From: Rickettsiales bacterium | GTDB lineage: Bacteria; Pseudomonadota; Alphaproteobacteria; Rickettsiales; JAJNBL01 | Assembly (NCBI GenBank): GCA_021156175.1 | Contig: JAJNBL010000009.1 | Span: forward strand, 1-64,000 | Direction of reading: 5' to 3' | DNA length: 64,000 bases | In this document: piece by piece, positions 1 through 8,760 of the stretch | How the letters are laid out: the number at the start of each line of letters is the position of its first letter | Position numbering within the stretch: position 1 is the first letter of the stretch | Position numbers and translations under genes: made by a program | The notes under the pieces: generated by a model | The model's database searches: none | Told to the model about the DNA's origin: nothing | The model's input: only the letters and a program-made list of their open reading frames with translations

Positions 1-48
1 ATGGAGCAGAACCACCAAAAAGGTGGGGCTTCTCCGAGAAGATATTAA
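1..48 (+). CDS. possible C-terminal end of an upstream gene (partial)
   Basis: Frame 1 is open from the window edge to a TAA at 46-48, giving 15 codons that end in KGGASPRRY. A strong hairpin terminator begins 18 bases later, which suits the end of a plus-strand gene running in from the left. An ATG sits at position 1, but the piece is too short to name and the open frame could be chance. Confidence 0.22.
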   Translation: MEQNHQKGGASPRRY

Positions 49-65
49 TAAGCTGTATTTATACA

Positions 66-100
66 AAACCCCGCCGGGAGTGATTGCCCGGTGGGGTTTC
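66..100. terminator. bidirectional rho-independent terminator
   Basis: Arms 66-78 and 87-99 pair over 13 bp with one G-T wobble around an 8-base loop. On the minus strand the stem is followed by TTTTGTAT, right after the ABC-F stop codon. On the plus strand it is followed by TTTCTT. It probably ends both the ABC-F transcript and a convergent transcript entering from the left. Confidence 0.75.
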
Positions 101-1981
101 TTATGCTGAGTTCCCACTCATTGCTTCGACCTGAATTTGAAGCTCGAGTAACGTCTCTTCTTTCTGTGCAATCTGCTGTTTGGTCTCAACGAGTTTATGC
201 GAAAGCGCATTGAAATGGCTGGGGTCGCGGACATAGGTTTCCGGATCCGCAAGCTCCGCTTCAATTGCTAAAAGCTTTGCTTCAAGTGCCTCAATTTCTT
301 TAGGCAAATTCTCCAACCCAAACTTCTGCTTATAGGTTATTTTGGTTACAGGTGCAGGGGATGAGGCGCTTGGTATTTCCCCCTCCACAAGAGGGCGGGC
401 AGTCAAGAAAGGTGCTTTTGATTGCTGGCGTTTTTGTTCGTCCCATTCTTTTTTATCACGCAAATAATCGCTATAGCCGCCGACATATTGGTCAACAACC
501 CCGTCGCCTTGAAATACGAGCAAATGCGTTACAATACGATCCAGGAAATCCCGATCATGGCTTACAATCAGCAGCGTCCCTTTATAATCGGACAACAGCT
601 CCTGGAGCATGTCCAGCGTATCAATATCCAAATCGTTCGTAGGCTCATCAAGCACCAGAATGCTCGATGGGTTCATCATGATTTTGGCAAGAAGTAGGCG
701 ATTCGCCTCTCCACCGGAGAGCGATCCCACCGGCGAACGGGCCTGTTTCGGATCGAACATGAAATCCTTGAGATACGCAATCACGTGCCGGGGGCGGGTG
801 CCGCCCAGGAATACCGTATCCCCACCATTGGGGCACAAGGTTTCCCAAAGTGTCGCTTCAAGATCAAGGGAATCGCGGTTTTGGTCGAAATAGGCAACAT
901 CATCGCGGAATTGTCTAAGGGTCAGGCCGCGTTTAATCCTGCCATGGTCCGGCTCCATTTCCGCTGTAAAGATCTTGAGGAAGGTGCTCTTCCCACTTCC
1001 GTTTTTTCCCACAATCCCGATGCGCTCGCCTTGCATCATACGGGTCGTGAAGTTATAGAGAATTTTCCTCGTGCCAAACGATTTCGACACTTCTTCCATT
1101 TCAATGATGAGCTTGGTTCGTTTCTCGGGCGAAAGCTCAGGCAGGCTAACAATTCCAGTCGCGCGTTTAAATCCGTGCTTTTCGCGTTTCAAACGATCAC
1201 GCAAGCTATGAAGCTTGCCCAGCCGGTGAACATTCCGTTTGCGCCGTGCTGTTACGCCACCGCCATGAAGCCATTCATTTTCCCGATCAAGGGACTTGCT
1301 CATCTTTTCCAGGCGCCGTGCTTCCGCCTCGTAATACGCCATCGACCAGCGTTCAAAGTCGCTATAGCCTTCGCCATTGACCCGAATCTCGCCGCGATCA
1401 AGCCAAAAAGTGCGGGTGGAAATGGAGGTGAGGAATGCTCGGTCATGGCTAATGCAAATAACGCCGCAGCGGGATTTCTTTATGTAGCGCTCAAGCCATT
1501 CAATTGCGCCAATATCCAAATGGTTCGTGGGCTCATCCAGCAGCAGGATATCCGGCTCTTCAATCAGCGCCCGCGCGAGCGCGGCCCGCCTGAGCTGCCC
1601 GCCTGAGAGTTCGACCATCGGTTGGTCGCCTTCCACATCCAGATTGCTGAACATTTTATCGGCAATATGGCGTGGATCTTCGCCATAAAGCTGGCGGTCA
1701 AGCCCCTGGAGGACGTAGTCATATACTGTTTGGTCTGGTTCAAAAAGGACTTTTTGCGGAAGATAACCAATCCGCGCACTAGGATGAACAAAGCGCTCGC
1801 CACTATCGGGTTCAAGATCGCCGACAATCAGCTTCATGAGTGTCGTTTTCCCGCTACCATTCCTGCCCACCAGGCAGATGCGATCGCCGGGGAAAATCGA
1901 GAAGTTAATGTCCTCGAATAATGGTTTTCCCCCAAAGGAGAGGCTTACTTCTTTTAAGGTGAAGAGCGGAGGAGTGTTCAT
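101..1981 (-). CDS. ABC-F family ATPase (Uup-like)
   Basis: Soluble duplicated ATP-binding cassette protein of 626 aa with no membrane segments. ABC-F proteins act on the ribosome or, for Uup, are linked to suppressing precise excision of transposons. The first cassette has Walker A GRNGSGKT at 39-46, signature LSGGQ at 125-129 and LLLDEPTNHLD at 146-156. The second repeats the set (GKNGSGKS, LSGGE, LVLDEPTNDLD). A charged C-terminal stretch from about 560 looks like the coiled coil of Uup. The start aligns with the usual N-terminus of the family. The 12 bases before the ATG read AACCTCCTTT on the mRNA, which resembles the 16S anti-Shine-Dalgarno instead of a Shine-Dalgarno. The gene follows the rplI terminator, so it may have its own promoter. 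The exact ABC-F subfamily is not certain. Confidence 0.93.
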   Translation of the reverse strand: MNTPPLFTLKEVSLSFGGKPLFEDINFSIFPGDRICLVGRNGSGKTTLMKLIVGDLEPDSGERFVHPSARIGYLPQKVLFEPDQTVYDYVLQGLDRQLYGEDPRHIADKMFSNLDVEGDQPMVELSGGQLRRAALARALIEEPDILLLDEPTNHLDIGAIEWLERYIKKSRCGVICISHDRAFLTSISTRTFWLDRGEIRVNGEGYSDFERWSMAYYEAEARRLEKMSKSLDRENEWLHGGGVTARRKRNVHRLGKLHSLRDRLKREKHGFKRATGIVSLPELSPEKRTKLIIEMEEVSKSFGTRKILYNFTTRMMQGERIGIVGKNGSGKSTFLKIFTAEMEPDHGRIKRGLTLRQFRDDVAYFDQNRDSLDLEATLWETLCPNGGDTVFLGGTRPRHVIAYLKDFMFDPKQARSPVGSLSGGEANRLLLAKIMMNPSSILVLDEPTNDLDIDTLDMLQELLSDYKGTLLIVSHDRDFLDRIVTHLLVFQGDGVVDQYVGGYSDYLRDKKEWDEQKRQQSKAPFLTARPLVEGEIPSASSPAPVTKITYKQKFGLENLPKEIEALEAKLLAIEAELADPETYVRDPSHFNALSHKLVETKQQIAQKEETLLELQIQVEAMSGNSA

Positions 1982-2002
1982 AAAGGAGGTTATGGGAATA
2001 TA

Positions 2003-2034
2003 TTATAAAAAAGGCCGGGAGTATACCCCCGGCC
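2003..2034 (-). terminator. rho-independent terminator of the rpsF-rpsR-rplI operon
   Basis: Read on the minus strand, a GGCCGGG stem (arms 2028-2034 and 2013-2019) is followed directly by TTTTTTAT. It lies 32 bases after the rplI stop and before the ABC-F start, and separates the two transcripts. Confidence 0.8.
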
Positions 2035-2065
2035 CATATTCTTTAAAAGGGAAAGAGCAGCTAAA

Positions 2066-2671
2066 TTAAGCAGCAGCCTCTTCACCTTCAGGAGCAGCTT
2101 CTTCCGCTTCGCCTTTTTTCTTCTTGCGAGACGGTCTGCCTTCATTTGCTTCTGCATCTTCTGCATCAGCATTTTTCTTTTGAGTTGGGTTTAGGAACTC
2201 TCTTTCAGCTTCCTGCGCCTCAGACTCTGAACGCGCCACATTCACATGCACCTGTACTTTCACGTCGGCATGGAGCAACACGTTTACAGGGTGAACGCCA
2301 AGATATTTAATGGCATTCACAGGTACAACGTCCTGGTGGCCTACTTGGCTGTGTGCCTGCTCAGTGACCGCTTGAGCGATCTTCCGTGCATTTACAGAAC
2401 CGAACAAACGACCATCTTCCCCAGCTTGCATGATAAGGGTAACGATCAGTTTATCGAGGCTGCGAGCAACGCCTTCAGCATCTTCGCGTTTTTTCGCATC
2501 AGCTTTTTCGATTTCCGCACGACGTGCTTCAAACTGCTTTTTGTTAGCTTCGGTCGCACGAAGGGCTTTGCCTTGTGGGATGAGATAGTTACGTCCGTAA
2601 CCATCTTTCACTTTCACCGTTTGGCCAAAAGTGCCGAGTTTGCCCAAACGTTCCAATAAAATAACTTCCAT
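2066..2671 (-). CDS. rplI: 50S ribosomal protein L9
   Basis: Large-subunit protein that binds 23S rRNA near the L1 stalk. The N-terminus (MEVILLERLGKLGTFGQ, then the VKDGYGRNYLIP signature) is diagnostic. The protein is 201 aa against about 150 for most bacteria. The extra is a highly charged, low-complexity tail from about residue 150, rich in Glu, Lys and Ala with one RKKKK run, a common alphaproteobacterial elaboration. It is the last gene of rpsF-rpsR-rplI, 27 bases after rpsR, with a terminator beyond it. Confidence 0.97.
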   Translation of the reverse strand: MEVILLERLGKLGTFGQTVKVKDGYGRNYLIPQGKALRATEANKKQFEARRAEIEKADAKKREDAEGVARSLDKLIVTLIMQAGEDGRLFGSVNARKIAQAVTEQAHSQVGHQDVVPVNAIKYLGVHPVNVLLHADVKVQVHVNVARSESEAQEAEREFLNPTQKKNADAEDAEANEGRPSRKKKKGEAEEAAPEGEEAAA

Positions 2672-2698
2672 GGTGAACCTTCTTAGAATATCACGTGT

Positions 2699-3001
2699 TT
2701 ATGATGCAACGAAAGGAAGCAATGCCAAAATTCTAGCTTGCTTAATCGCATTTTTCAGCGCCCGCTGTTTCTTTGCGCTGACTGAGGTAATACGGCTTGG
2801 GAGAATCCTGCCGCGCTCAGAGATGAAACGAGAAAGGAGCTTGATGTCCTTATAGTTAATATCCGCAATAGCGTAATCTTGAAGTGGGCAGCTTTTTTTA
2901 CGACGGAAAAATACGCGTTTTCCCGCCATATTAGGGACGCGACCTTCGCCGCCATCCATGCCTTCATCCATTGGTTCTTCATTAAAATGTGGTCTAGCCA
3001 T
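2699..3001 (-). CDS. rpsR: 30S ribosomal protein S18
   Basis: Small-subunit protein that pairs with S6 on the platform. The core from about residue 28 ([10 protein letters not shown]..., [25 protein letters not shown]-type segment, then [19 protein letters not shown]) is typical. The 100 aa length includes an acidic, Met/Gly-rich N-terminal extension of about 22 residues not found in E. coli S18. It is the middle gene of the operon, 33 bases after rpsF. Confidence 0.97.
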   Translation of the reverse strand: MARPHFNEEPMDEGMDGGEGRVPNMAGKRVFFRRKKSCPLQDYAIADINYKDIKLLSRFISERGRILPSRITSVSAKKQRALKNAIKQARILALLPFVAS

Positions 3002-3034
3002 AATACTTATCCTTAAAATGTAATGCTTTAGAGC

Positions 3035-3520
3035 TTACGCAGCGTCTTGGTCATTGTTACGTCTTGGTGCGCCTTCGCGGTCACCACGTGGTTCACGATC
3101 GCCACCACGGAAGCCACCTTCACGATCACCGCGGAAGCCGCCGCCTTCACGATCACGTCCGCCAAAACCACCTTCACGGCCGGTTGATGGACCGTCACGA
3201 TCAGCACGCAGGATTGGTGATGCTTCTTTGCTATGTGCGTCTACGCTTAAAGTAAGGATACGCAGGATGTCCTGGGTATAACGTACTGTATGCGCAAATT
3301 CTTTCATTGCTTTCGGAGAAGCGTCAATGGAGAGCATCACATAATGCCCTTTGCGGTTTTTATTGATCTCGTAAGCAAGGTTCCGTAGGCCCCAGCGCTC
3401 GACTTTTACGACCTTCCCGCCGTTGGTTTTCAGCACATCTGTGAGTTTATCAATCACGTTTTCGACATCTTTGGTCGAAATATCTTGACGTGCGATGAAG
3501 GTTGATTCGTACAATGCCAT
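3035..3520 (-). CDS. rpsF: 30S ribosomal protein S6
   Basis: Binds S18 and 16S rRNA. Residues 1 to about 105 make the S6 fold (MALYESTFIARQD..., GGKVVKVERWGLRNLAYEI, GHYVM). The last ~48 residues are a Gly/Arg/Asp/Glu repeat of the GGFRGDRE type, absent from E. coli S6, which instead carries a glutamate tail. Such an RGG-like tail may contact RNA. It is the first gene of the operon, with a clear promoter at 3595-3622 and GGAG ahead of the ATG. Confidence 0.97.
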   Translation of the reverse strand: MALYESTFIARQDISTKDVENVIDKLTDVLKTNGGKVVKVERWGLRNLAYEINKNRKGHYVMLSIDASPKAMKEFAHTVRYTQDILRILTLSVDAHSKEASPILRADRDGPSTGREGGFGGRDREGGGFRGDREGGFRGGDREPRGDREGAPRRNNDQDAA

Positions 3521-3594
3521 AATAGGTTTTACTCCTAAAAATCAAATAATTACTTAAAGTCGTAGATATGTGTTAGATACACCGGAGGCTGTGA

Positions 3595-3622
3595 AGTATA
3601 TCGATAAATTGCTTTAGCGCAA
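3595..3622 (-). promoter_or_regulatory. sigma-70 type promoter of rpsF-rpsR-rplI
   Basis: Read on the minus strand: TTGCGC, a 16-base spacer, TATACT. The -10 edge lies about 75 bases before the rpsF start, and nothing else fits in the 131-base gap between dxs and rpsF. Confidence 0.55.
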
Positions 3623-3651
3623 GTGAAAAAGTGCTTAATTTAGGTGGAATC

Positions 3652-5592
3652 CTAAAGTGCCCCTAGCGTTTGGGCAATGTGCTTCGCATCCAGCCCTGCA
3701 TCCTGGTAAGCTCCTTCGGGGGTGTTATGGTCAATAAACCGGTCGGGAAGCGTTAAACTTCGGAATTTCAGCCCTTTATCGAGCAGGCCTTCAGAAAGCA
3801 GGAACTGAGCAACATGGGCACCAAACCCTCCCGCAGCCCCTTCTTCAAGGGTCACGAATGCCCTGTGGCCCTGGGCTAGCTTATAAATAAGGTCGGTGTC
3901 CAGAGGCTTCGCAAAGCGTGCATCGGCAAGGGTAACAGAGATTCCTTTGGCTTCCAGAATCTCTATTGCTTTTTTGGCTTCTTCCAGGCGTGTTCCAAAG
4001 GAAAGTATCGCAATATCAGTGCCTTGTTGGATAATTCGCCCTTTCCCGATTGAAAGGATTTGGGGTGCTGTAGGAAGTGCTACGCCCGTCCCTTCGCCTC
4101 GAGGATAACGGAAAGCAGATGGTGCATCATTAATAGATGCAGCGGTCGCAACCATATGTACTAGCTCGGCCTCATCCGCAGCCGCCATTACGATCATCCC
4201 AGGCACATTCGCCAGATAGGCAATATCAAAGCTCCCCGCATGGGTAGCCCCATCAGCGCCGACCAATCCCGCCCGGTCAATCGCGAAGCGGACGGGCAAT
4301 TTCTGGATCGCCACGTCATGGACAATCTGATCATAGGCCCGTTGGAGGAAGGTTGAATAAATCGCAACAAACGGCTTATAGCCTTCCGCAGCAAGGCCTG
4401 CTGCAAAGGTAACGGCATGTTGTTCGGCAATTCCGACGTCAAACATCCGGTCTGGAAAGGTTTCCGCAAATACATCAAGCCCGGTGCCAGAAGGCATCGC
4501 AGCGGTGATGGCCAGGATTTTCTCATCCTTTTTGGCCTCGGCGAGTAAGGCGTCGGCAAATACGGAGGTGTAAGAAGGTGCCAAAGCGGCAGCCTTTTTT
4601 TGTTTTAAGGTCTGGAGGTCATATTTCGCCACCGCATGGAACTTCTCTTTCGAGCTATCGGGCGAGTTAAAGCCATGCCCTTTTTCTGTGACAACATGGA
4701 TCAACACAGGGCGCTGGATGGTTTTATCGTCATAAATATTCTTTAGAACCGGTAGTAAATGTGCCAAATTATGGCCATCAATCGGACCTACATAATAAAA
4801 GCCCATTTCCTCGAAAAAATTCCCCCCTGTCGCGAGATTCTTCGCATATTGCTCAGCTTTGCGTGCGGCATTTTCTAACGGTTTGGGCAGGTGGCTTGCC
4901 ATATTCTTGGCTATATTCCGGAAATGCAGATAGGGGCCTGAAGAGATAAGGCGTGAAAGATAGGCGCTCATGGCACCCACTGGCGGTGCTATGGACATAT
5001 CATTGTCATTTAATACCACAATCAGGCGTGATCCTAAACTTCCCGCGTTATTCATGGCTTCATAGGCCATACCGGCGCTCATCGCACCATCGCCAATCAC
5101 GGCAATTACTTCATGGTCATCGCCGGCTTTATCCCGGGCAATCGCCATACCGAGCCCGGCAGAAATAGAGGTGGAGCTATGACCTGCGCCAAAGGTATCA
5201 TATTCACTTTCGGAGCGCTTCAAAAAGCCCGATAATCCACCAGGTTTACGTAAACTACGGATGCGGTCACGGCGGCCGGTAAGGATCTTATGCGGATAGG
5301 TCTGATGCCCCACATCCCAGATAAGCCGATCTTTGGGCGTATTGAAGACATAATGCAGCGCAATGGTGAGCTCAACCACGCCTAAGCCCGCACCAAGATG
5401 ACCGCCGGTTTCGGAGACGGCATCAATGGTTTCCTGACGGAGTTCATCGGCGAGTTGGGGAAGCTCACGGGCTTCGAGCTTTCGGAGGTCAATAGGCGTA
5501 CGCACACGATCCAGCAACGGAGTAGCACTTCCCGATGGTTGAGAAGTATCGAAGTCCGAAGAAGGAGGGAACTCGGGCACGAGATTACGCAT
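3652..5592 (-). CDS. dxs: 1-deoxy-D-xylulose-5-phosphate synthase
   Basis: Thiamine diphosphate enzyme that condenses pyruvate and glyceraldehyde 3-phosphate, the first step of the MEP isoprenoid pathway. Seen: [17 protein letters not shown] at 91-107, the ThDP motif GDGAMSAG from 168 ending in NDNDMS at 195-200, a transketolase-like central domain with the GAGHSSTS segment near 135 and [15 protein letters not shown] further on, and a C-terminal transketolase domain. The 646 aa length is slightly above the usual ~620-640 because of a Ser/Pro-rich N-terminal lead of about 30 residues. It lies downstream of zapE on the same strand with about 100 bases between, so it may have its own promoter. 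Confidence 0.97.
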   Translation of the reverse strand: MRNLVPEFPPSSDFDTSQPSGSATPLLDRVRTPIDLRKLEARELPQLADELRQETIDAVSETGGHLGAGLGVVELTIALHYVFNTPKDRLIWDVGHQTYPHKILTGRRDRIRSLRKPGGLSGFLKRSESEYDTFGAGHSSTSISAGLGMAIARDKAGDDHEVIAVIGDGAMSAGMAYEAMNNAGSLGSRLIVVLNDNDMSIAPPVGAMSAYLSRLISSGPYLHFRNIAKNMASHLPKPLENAARKAEQYAKNLATGGNFFEEMGFYYVGPIDGHNLAHLLPVLKNIYDDKTIQRPVLIHVVTEKGHGFNSPDSSKEKFHAVAKYDLQTLKQKKAAALAPSYTSVFADALLAEAKKDEKILAITAAMPSGTGLDVFAETFPDRMFDVGIAEQHAVTFAAGLAAEGYKPFVAIYSTFLQRAYDQIVHDVAIQKLPVRFAIDRAGLVGADGATHAGSFDIAYLANVPGMIVMAAADEAELVHMVATAASINDAPSAFRYPRGEGTGVALPTAPQILSIGKGRIIQQGTDIAILSFGTRLEEAKKAIEILEAKGISVTLADARFAKPLDTDLIYKLAQGHRAFVTLEEGAAGGFGAHVAQFLLSEGLLDKGLKFRSLTLPDRFIDHNTPEGAYQDAGLDAKHIAQTLGAL

Positions 5593-5693
5593 TTATATTA
5601 GTGATAGCTATCAGGTTTTTGGGATAAAAGAGGCCATCCTACCCGATTTCATCGGAGAAATCGAGGGGATTTTACCTATTAAATAGGAGAGGG

Positions 5694-6815
5694 CTAACTA
5701 TGCTCCCCTTGCCAGTAATTTTCCGATTGCATTTCCATGAGCCTTGATACCGTCCGCTCGAACTCAAATGCTCCATGTCCTTGGATATAAAGCTGGTTAG
5801 GGGAAGCAGCAGCGGTACAAATAAGCTTCACCCGGTGCTCATACAGCGCATCCACCAGCGTCACAAAGCGCTTGGCTTCATTCCTGAGGTCGGGTGTAAG
5901 TATGGGGATGTCGGATAACAGTAACACATTAAATTCCTGGGCAATCTCTAAATAATCCGCACTGCCTAATGCCGCTTCGCAGAGATCATGGAAGCTGGCC
6001 ATGGCAACCCCTCCGGCGGTTTTGGGTAGCAGCAACTCCCGCCCCTGCATATGCAATGTAGTAGGAATAGGGGAGGCATGATTTGTGAGACTCGCAAACG
6101 TAGTTTCCATAAACTGCTTCGCGCCCTTATCGAGCGGGGTGTAATAGAGGGTCTTGAGCGATTTGATCCGCTCTAAACGGTAATCTTTCTGTGCATCGAG
6201 GGAAAGAACCAGCAGTTTTTCTTTAATTAGTGCAATAAAAGGAAGGAAATGCTCACGCTGCAGACCGTCTTTATACAGCTCATCGGGATGCCTATTGGAA
6301 GTGGCCACGACTACCACGCCGAGCGCAAAAAGCTCCGTAAAGAGCCGCCCAAGCAGCATCGCATCGGCAATATCAGTGACATGGAATTCATCAAAACATA
6401 AAAGTGCACTTTGTTCGGCAATCTTCTTGGCAAGAGGGGGAATTGGGTCTTTGGCTTTCGGATTGTCCTTCTGTTCCTGCCGCCAACGGTGGAGCTCTGC
6501 GTGGATTTCAATCATGAACGCATGGAAATGGACTCTACGTTTGCGCGGCACGTCTGTATTCGCAAAAAACATATCCATCAACATGGATTTGCCCCGGCCC
6601 ACTTCGCCATAAAGATAGATCCCCTGGGGTGAAGGAATGGTGCTTTTTCCCTTGCCGATCATGCGTTTTAATAGGGAGGTATGGGAAGGAAGGCTATAGC
6701 CATGAATGCGTTGCCGCAATGTCTCAAGCGCGTTTACGATTTTTTCTTGCGCAAGATCACGGGCGATTTGCCCTTTCTCCACAAGTGTATTATAGATGGT
6801 AGGTAATTGTTCCAT
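5694..6815 (-). CDS. zapE: cell division protein ZapE / AFG1-like ATPase
   Basis: AAA+ type P-loop ATPase of the AFG1/LACE1 family. ZapE acts at the division ring in E. coli, and the mitochondrial homologue handles misfolded membrane proteins. Walker A GEVGRGKS is at residues 70-77 and Walker B is CFDEFHVTDIADAM. The family motifs LLxxLF-type and CxAA..P (ICTAAASPN) near the end are present. I chose the ATG at 6813-6815 (373 aa). The frame continues 32 codons upstream but would overlap the divergent holB start. Only 24 bases separate the two start codons, so the promoters must overlap the 5' ends of both genes. Confidence 0.93.
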   Translation of the reverse strand: MEQLPTIYNTLVEKGQIARDLAQEKIVNALETLRQRIHGYSLPSHTSLLKRMIGKGKSTIPSPQGIYLYGEVGRGKSMLMDMFFANTDVPRKRRVHFHAFMIEIHAELHRWRQEQKDNPKAKDPIPPLAKKIAEQSALLCFDEFHVTDIADAMLLGRLFTELFALGVVVVATSNRHPDELYKDGLQREHFLPFIALIKEKLLVLSLDAQKDYRLERIKSLKTLYYTPLDKGAKQFMETTFASLTNHASPIPTTLHMQGRELLLPKTAGGVAMASFHDLCEAALGSADYLEIAQEFNVLLLSDIPILTPDLRNEAKRFVTLVDALYEHRVKLICTAAASPNQLYIQGHGAFEFERTVSRLMEMQSENYWQGEHS

Positions 6816-6839
6816 ACCGATTGTCCATACCACAGCACC

Positions 6840-7919
6840 ATGACGAAAGAAACTGAAAAAACCGTAACTCTTACCCCGCGCGAAACCGTTGATCTCATTG
6901 GTCATGCGCAAGCGGAGCGTTTAATGCTGCAATCTGCAAATTCCGGAGCGTTGCACCATGCGTGGCTGATTTCAGGTGCCAGAGGGATTGGAAAGGCCAC
7001 GCTTGCCTATCGGTTCGCACGGTTTCTGCTTGCGGGCGGAGCGGGAGGCGGATTGTTCGGCGCGCCGGAATCGCTTGCCCTGGCGCAAGGTCATCCGCTG
7101 ATTTCCCGTATTGTGCAAGGGAGCCATCCCGATATTCTTGTCGTTGAAACCGCAGTCGATGAGAAAACAGGAAAAGTGGCCAAAGAAATTGTAGTGGACG
7201 ATGCGCGGAAGATCGGGAAGTTCTTAAGCCTGACGCCTTCTGAATCCGATTATCGGATTGTGATTATTGATAGCATTGACGAAATGAATCGAAATGCGGC
7301 TAATTCCATCCTGAAGCTTTTGGAAGAACCGCCAGCGCGCGCGATATTGTTGCTGGTGAGCCATGCGCCGGGACGATTGCTCCCAACGATCCGTTCGCGT
7401 TGCCGTCAGGTAAAACTACAGCCTTTGAGCCAAGACGATTTTTATCGCGTCGTGCAAACCCATGTTCCAGAAATGCGCCGGACCGAAGCGATGAAGCTGG
7501 GGCAGCTCTCTGAAGGTTCTCCAGGTTTTGCAATTGCCTTAAATGAGGAGAAGGGATTGGCGCTTTATGAGCGGTTGGTAAAACTCTTGCTCACCCTGCC
7601 GCAATTGGATACCAATGCCGCCTATGCGCTCGGCGATACGGTTAGTGATAAAACCGACAGCGCAAGCTGGCAGATGATGACCTATCTCCTTGAATGGTTG
7701 ATGACACGGGTGATCCGTCACGGTATCGGCGATGCGATTGGTGAAGAGCTTGTTCCCGGTGAATATACAGTGGTCGAAAAATTACTCGCACAAAAGCCTG
7801 TGTCTGAATGGTTGAAGCTTCGAGTCGAGTTGCAAGAGCAGGTGCGTGATACAGAACGTGTCAATCTTGATAAGCGGCAAATGATGGTGTCGCTCTTGAG
7901 TCAGATTAAAGCAGCATAA
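6840..7919 (+). CDS. holB: DNA polymerase III subunit delta' (clamp loader)
   Basis: Clamp-loader subunit that helps place the beta sliding clamp on DNA. Seen: the RFC-like AAA fold with GARGIGKAT at 46-54, DARKIGKFLSLTP, IIDSIDEMNRNAANSILKLLEEPP, and SRCRQVKLQPL as sensor/arginine region. I see no four-cysteine zinc module like that of DnaX. Start taken at ATG 6840 (359 aa). An in-frame TTG 11 codons earlier would overlap zapE. In many alphaproteobacteria holB follows tmk; here tmk is 9 kb away at 16.1-16.7 kb. Confidence 0.92.
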   Translation: MTKETEKTVTLTPRETVDLIGHAQAERLMLQSANSGALHHAWLISGARGIGKATLAYRFARFLLAGGAGGGLFGAPESLALAQGHPLISRIVQGSHPDILVVETAVDEKTGKVAKEIVVDDARKIGKFLSLTPSESDYRIVIIDSIDEMNRNAANSILKLLEEPPARAILLLVSHAPGRLLPTIRSRCRQVKLQPLSQDDFYRVVQTHVPEMRRTEAMKLGQLSEGSPGFAIALNEEKGLALYERLVKLLLTLPQLDTNAAYALGDTVSDKTDSASWQMMTYLLEWLMTRVIRHGIGDAIGEELVPGEYTVVEKLLAQKPVSEWLKLRVELQEQVRDTERVNLDKRQMMVSLLSQIKAA

Positions 7920-7959
7920 ATTCTTTTGCCCGTATTAGGGTTTTGTTAAGGAAGTTGTC

Positions 7960-7965
7960 TATAAT
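7960..7965 (+). promoter_or_regulatory. possible -10 element of chpT
   Basis: A perfect TATAAT lies 41 bases after the holB stop and about 47 bases before the chosen chpT start. The matching -35 at 17 bases (GGGTTT) is poor, so this is only a candidate and may need an activator. Confidence 0.3.
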
Positions 7966-8011
7966 GCTCACCGACGATATCTCATACACAGTGATAGGAA
8001 AGGGAGACGAT

Positions 8012-8656
8012 ATGTCAGCAAATATAGCACTTGCAGAATTACTCGCCGCGAAATTTTGCCATGATATTTCAGGCCCAGTCGGTGCCATTAATAACGGAAT
8101 AGAATTCCTTGCAGAAGATAGTTTCGCAATGAAAGATCAGGCGCTTGACCTTCTTCAGGCCAGTGCGAAAGAGGCTTCCGCCCGCCTGCAATATTTCAGG
8201 CAAGCCTATGGCGTCGTCAATGGCAAAGGGGAGGCCAATCTCGACCAAATCCGCCTATTGGTGGAAAACTATTTTGTATGGAATAAAAAACTCACGCTCG
8301 ATTGGCCAAACGAGATGACGGGTGCTTCTCCCGTGCCGCTTACCCATAAGATGGTGCGGATAAAGATGAATATGCTCGTGATTGTCTCCTCATCGCTGCT
8401 TTATGGCGGGAAACTTTCCGTGCGCCTGATTCGCGAAGAGGCGGAGGATGTGATTGAGATCAAAGGAAGCGGGAAAGCGGTAAAGATCGAGGAAGAAACC
8501 CGTCTTTGCCTAGTCGGGAGTGGTGATACGATTCCGCTGACGCCTCGGAACGTTCAGCCTTATTATACCTATCTGCTGGCGCAAGAAATTGGGGTTGCGC
8601 TCGCCCTTTCCTATAATGATACCACCATCGCATTGCGGGCTTCTCTAAAACGTTAG
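8012..8656 (+). CDS. chpT: histidine phosphotransferase ChpT
   Basis: In Caulobacter, ChpT passes phosphate from the hybrid kinase CckA to the master regulator CtrA and to CpdR. The phosphoacceptor region is plain: FCHDISGPVGAINNGIEFL with His at residue 17, followed by a two-helix dimerisation bundle and a degenerate HATPase-like C-terminal domain without N or G boxes, as in the family. I use ATG 8012 because GGGAG lies 6 bases before it and the protein then has the family length (214 aa); the frame opens earlier at 7943. The presence of this gene implies a CckA-ChpT-CtrA circuit elsewhere in the genome. Confidence 0.92.
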   Translation: MSANIALAELLAAKFCHDISGPVGAINNGIEFLAEDSFAMKDQALDLLQASAKEASARLQYFRQAYGVVNGKGEANLDQIRLLVENYFVWNKKLTLDWPNEMTGASPVPLTHKMVRIKMNMLVIVSSSLLYGGKLSVRLIREEAEDVIEIKGSGKAVKIEEETRLCLVGSGDTIPLTPRNVQPYYTYLLAQEIGVALALSYNDTTIALRASLKR

Positions 8657-8760
8657 CATAAAGCCTTTTCGCGCTGCTTTTCCTAGGATATTTAAGGTTT
8701 TTTAAGACAAAGAACCTATAATTGAATAGATGATAAAGTACGCAACTGGGCCGTAACGCC

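Noticed and set aside
785-1606. 273-codon plus-strand frame inside the ABC-F gene
   Set aside because: Antisense shadow of a well-conserved gene; the translation has no recognisable domain and no ribosome site.
1992-2069. 25-codon plus-strand frame with AAAGGAGGT ahead of it
   Set aside because: It runs through the rplI terminator stem, has no known relatives that I recognise and would be antisense; kept only as part of the leader observation.
5641-5670. Hairpin CGATTTC...GAAATCG between zapE and dxs as a terminator
   Set aside because: Only 7 bp and no T-run on either strand; too weak to call.
6816-6911. 32-codon N-terminal extension of ZapE
   Set aside because: It would run through the holB start and adds sequence not found in the family; ATG 6815 gives a normal N-terminus.
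8692-8705. TTAA-N6-TTAA upstream of the sigma-54 type activator as a CtrA site
   Set aside because: Spacing is 6 and not 7, and the sequence is part of a T-rich run.
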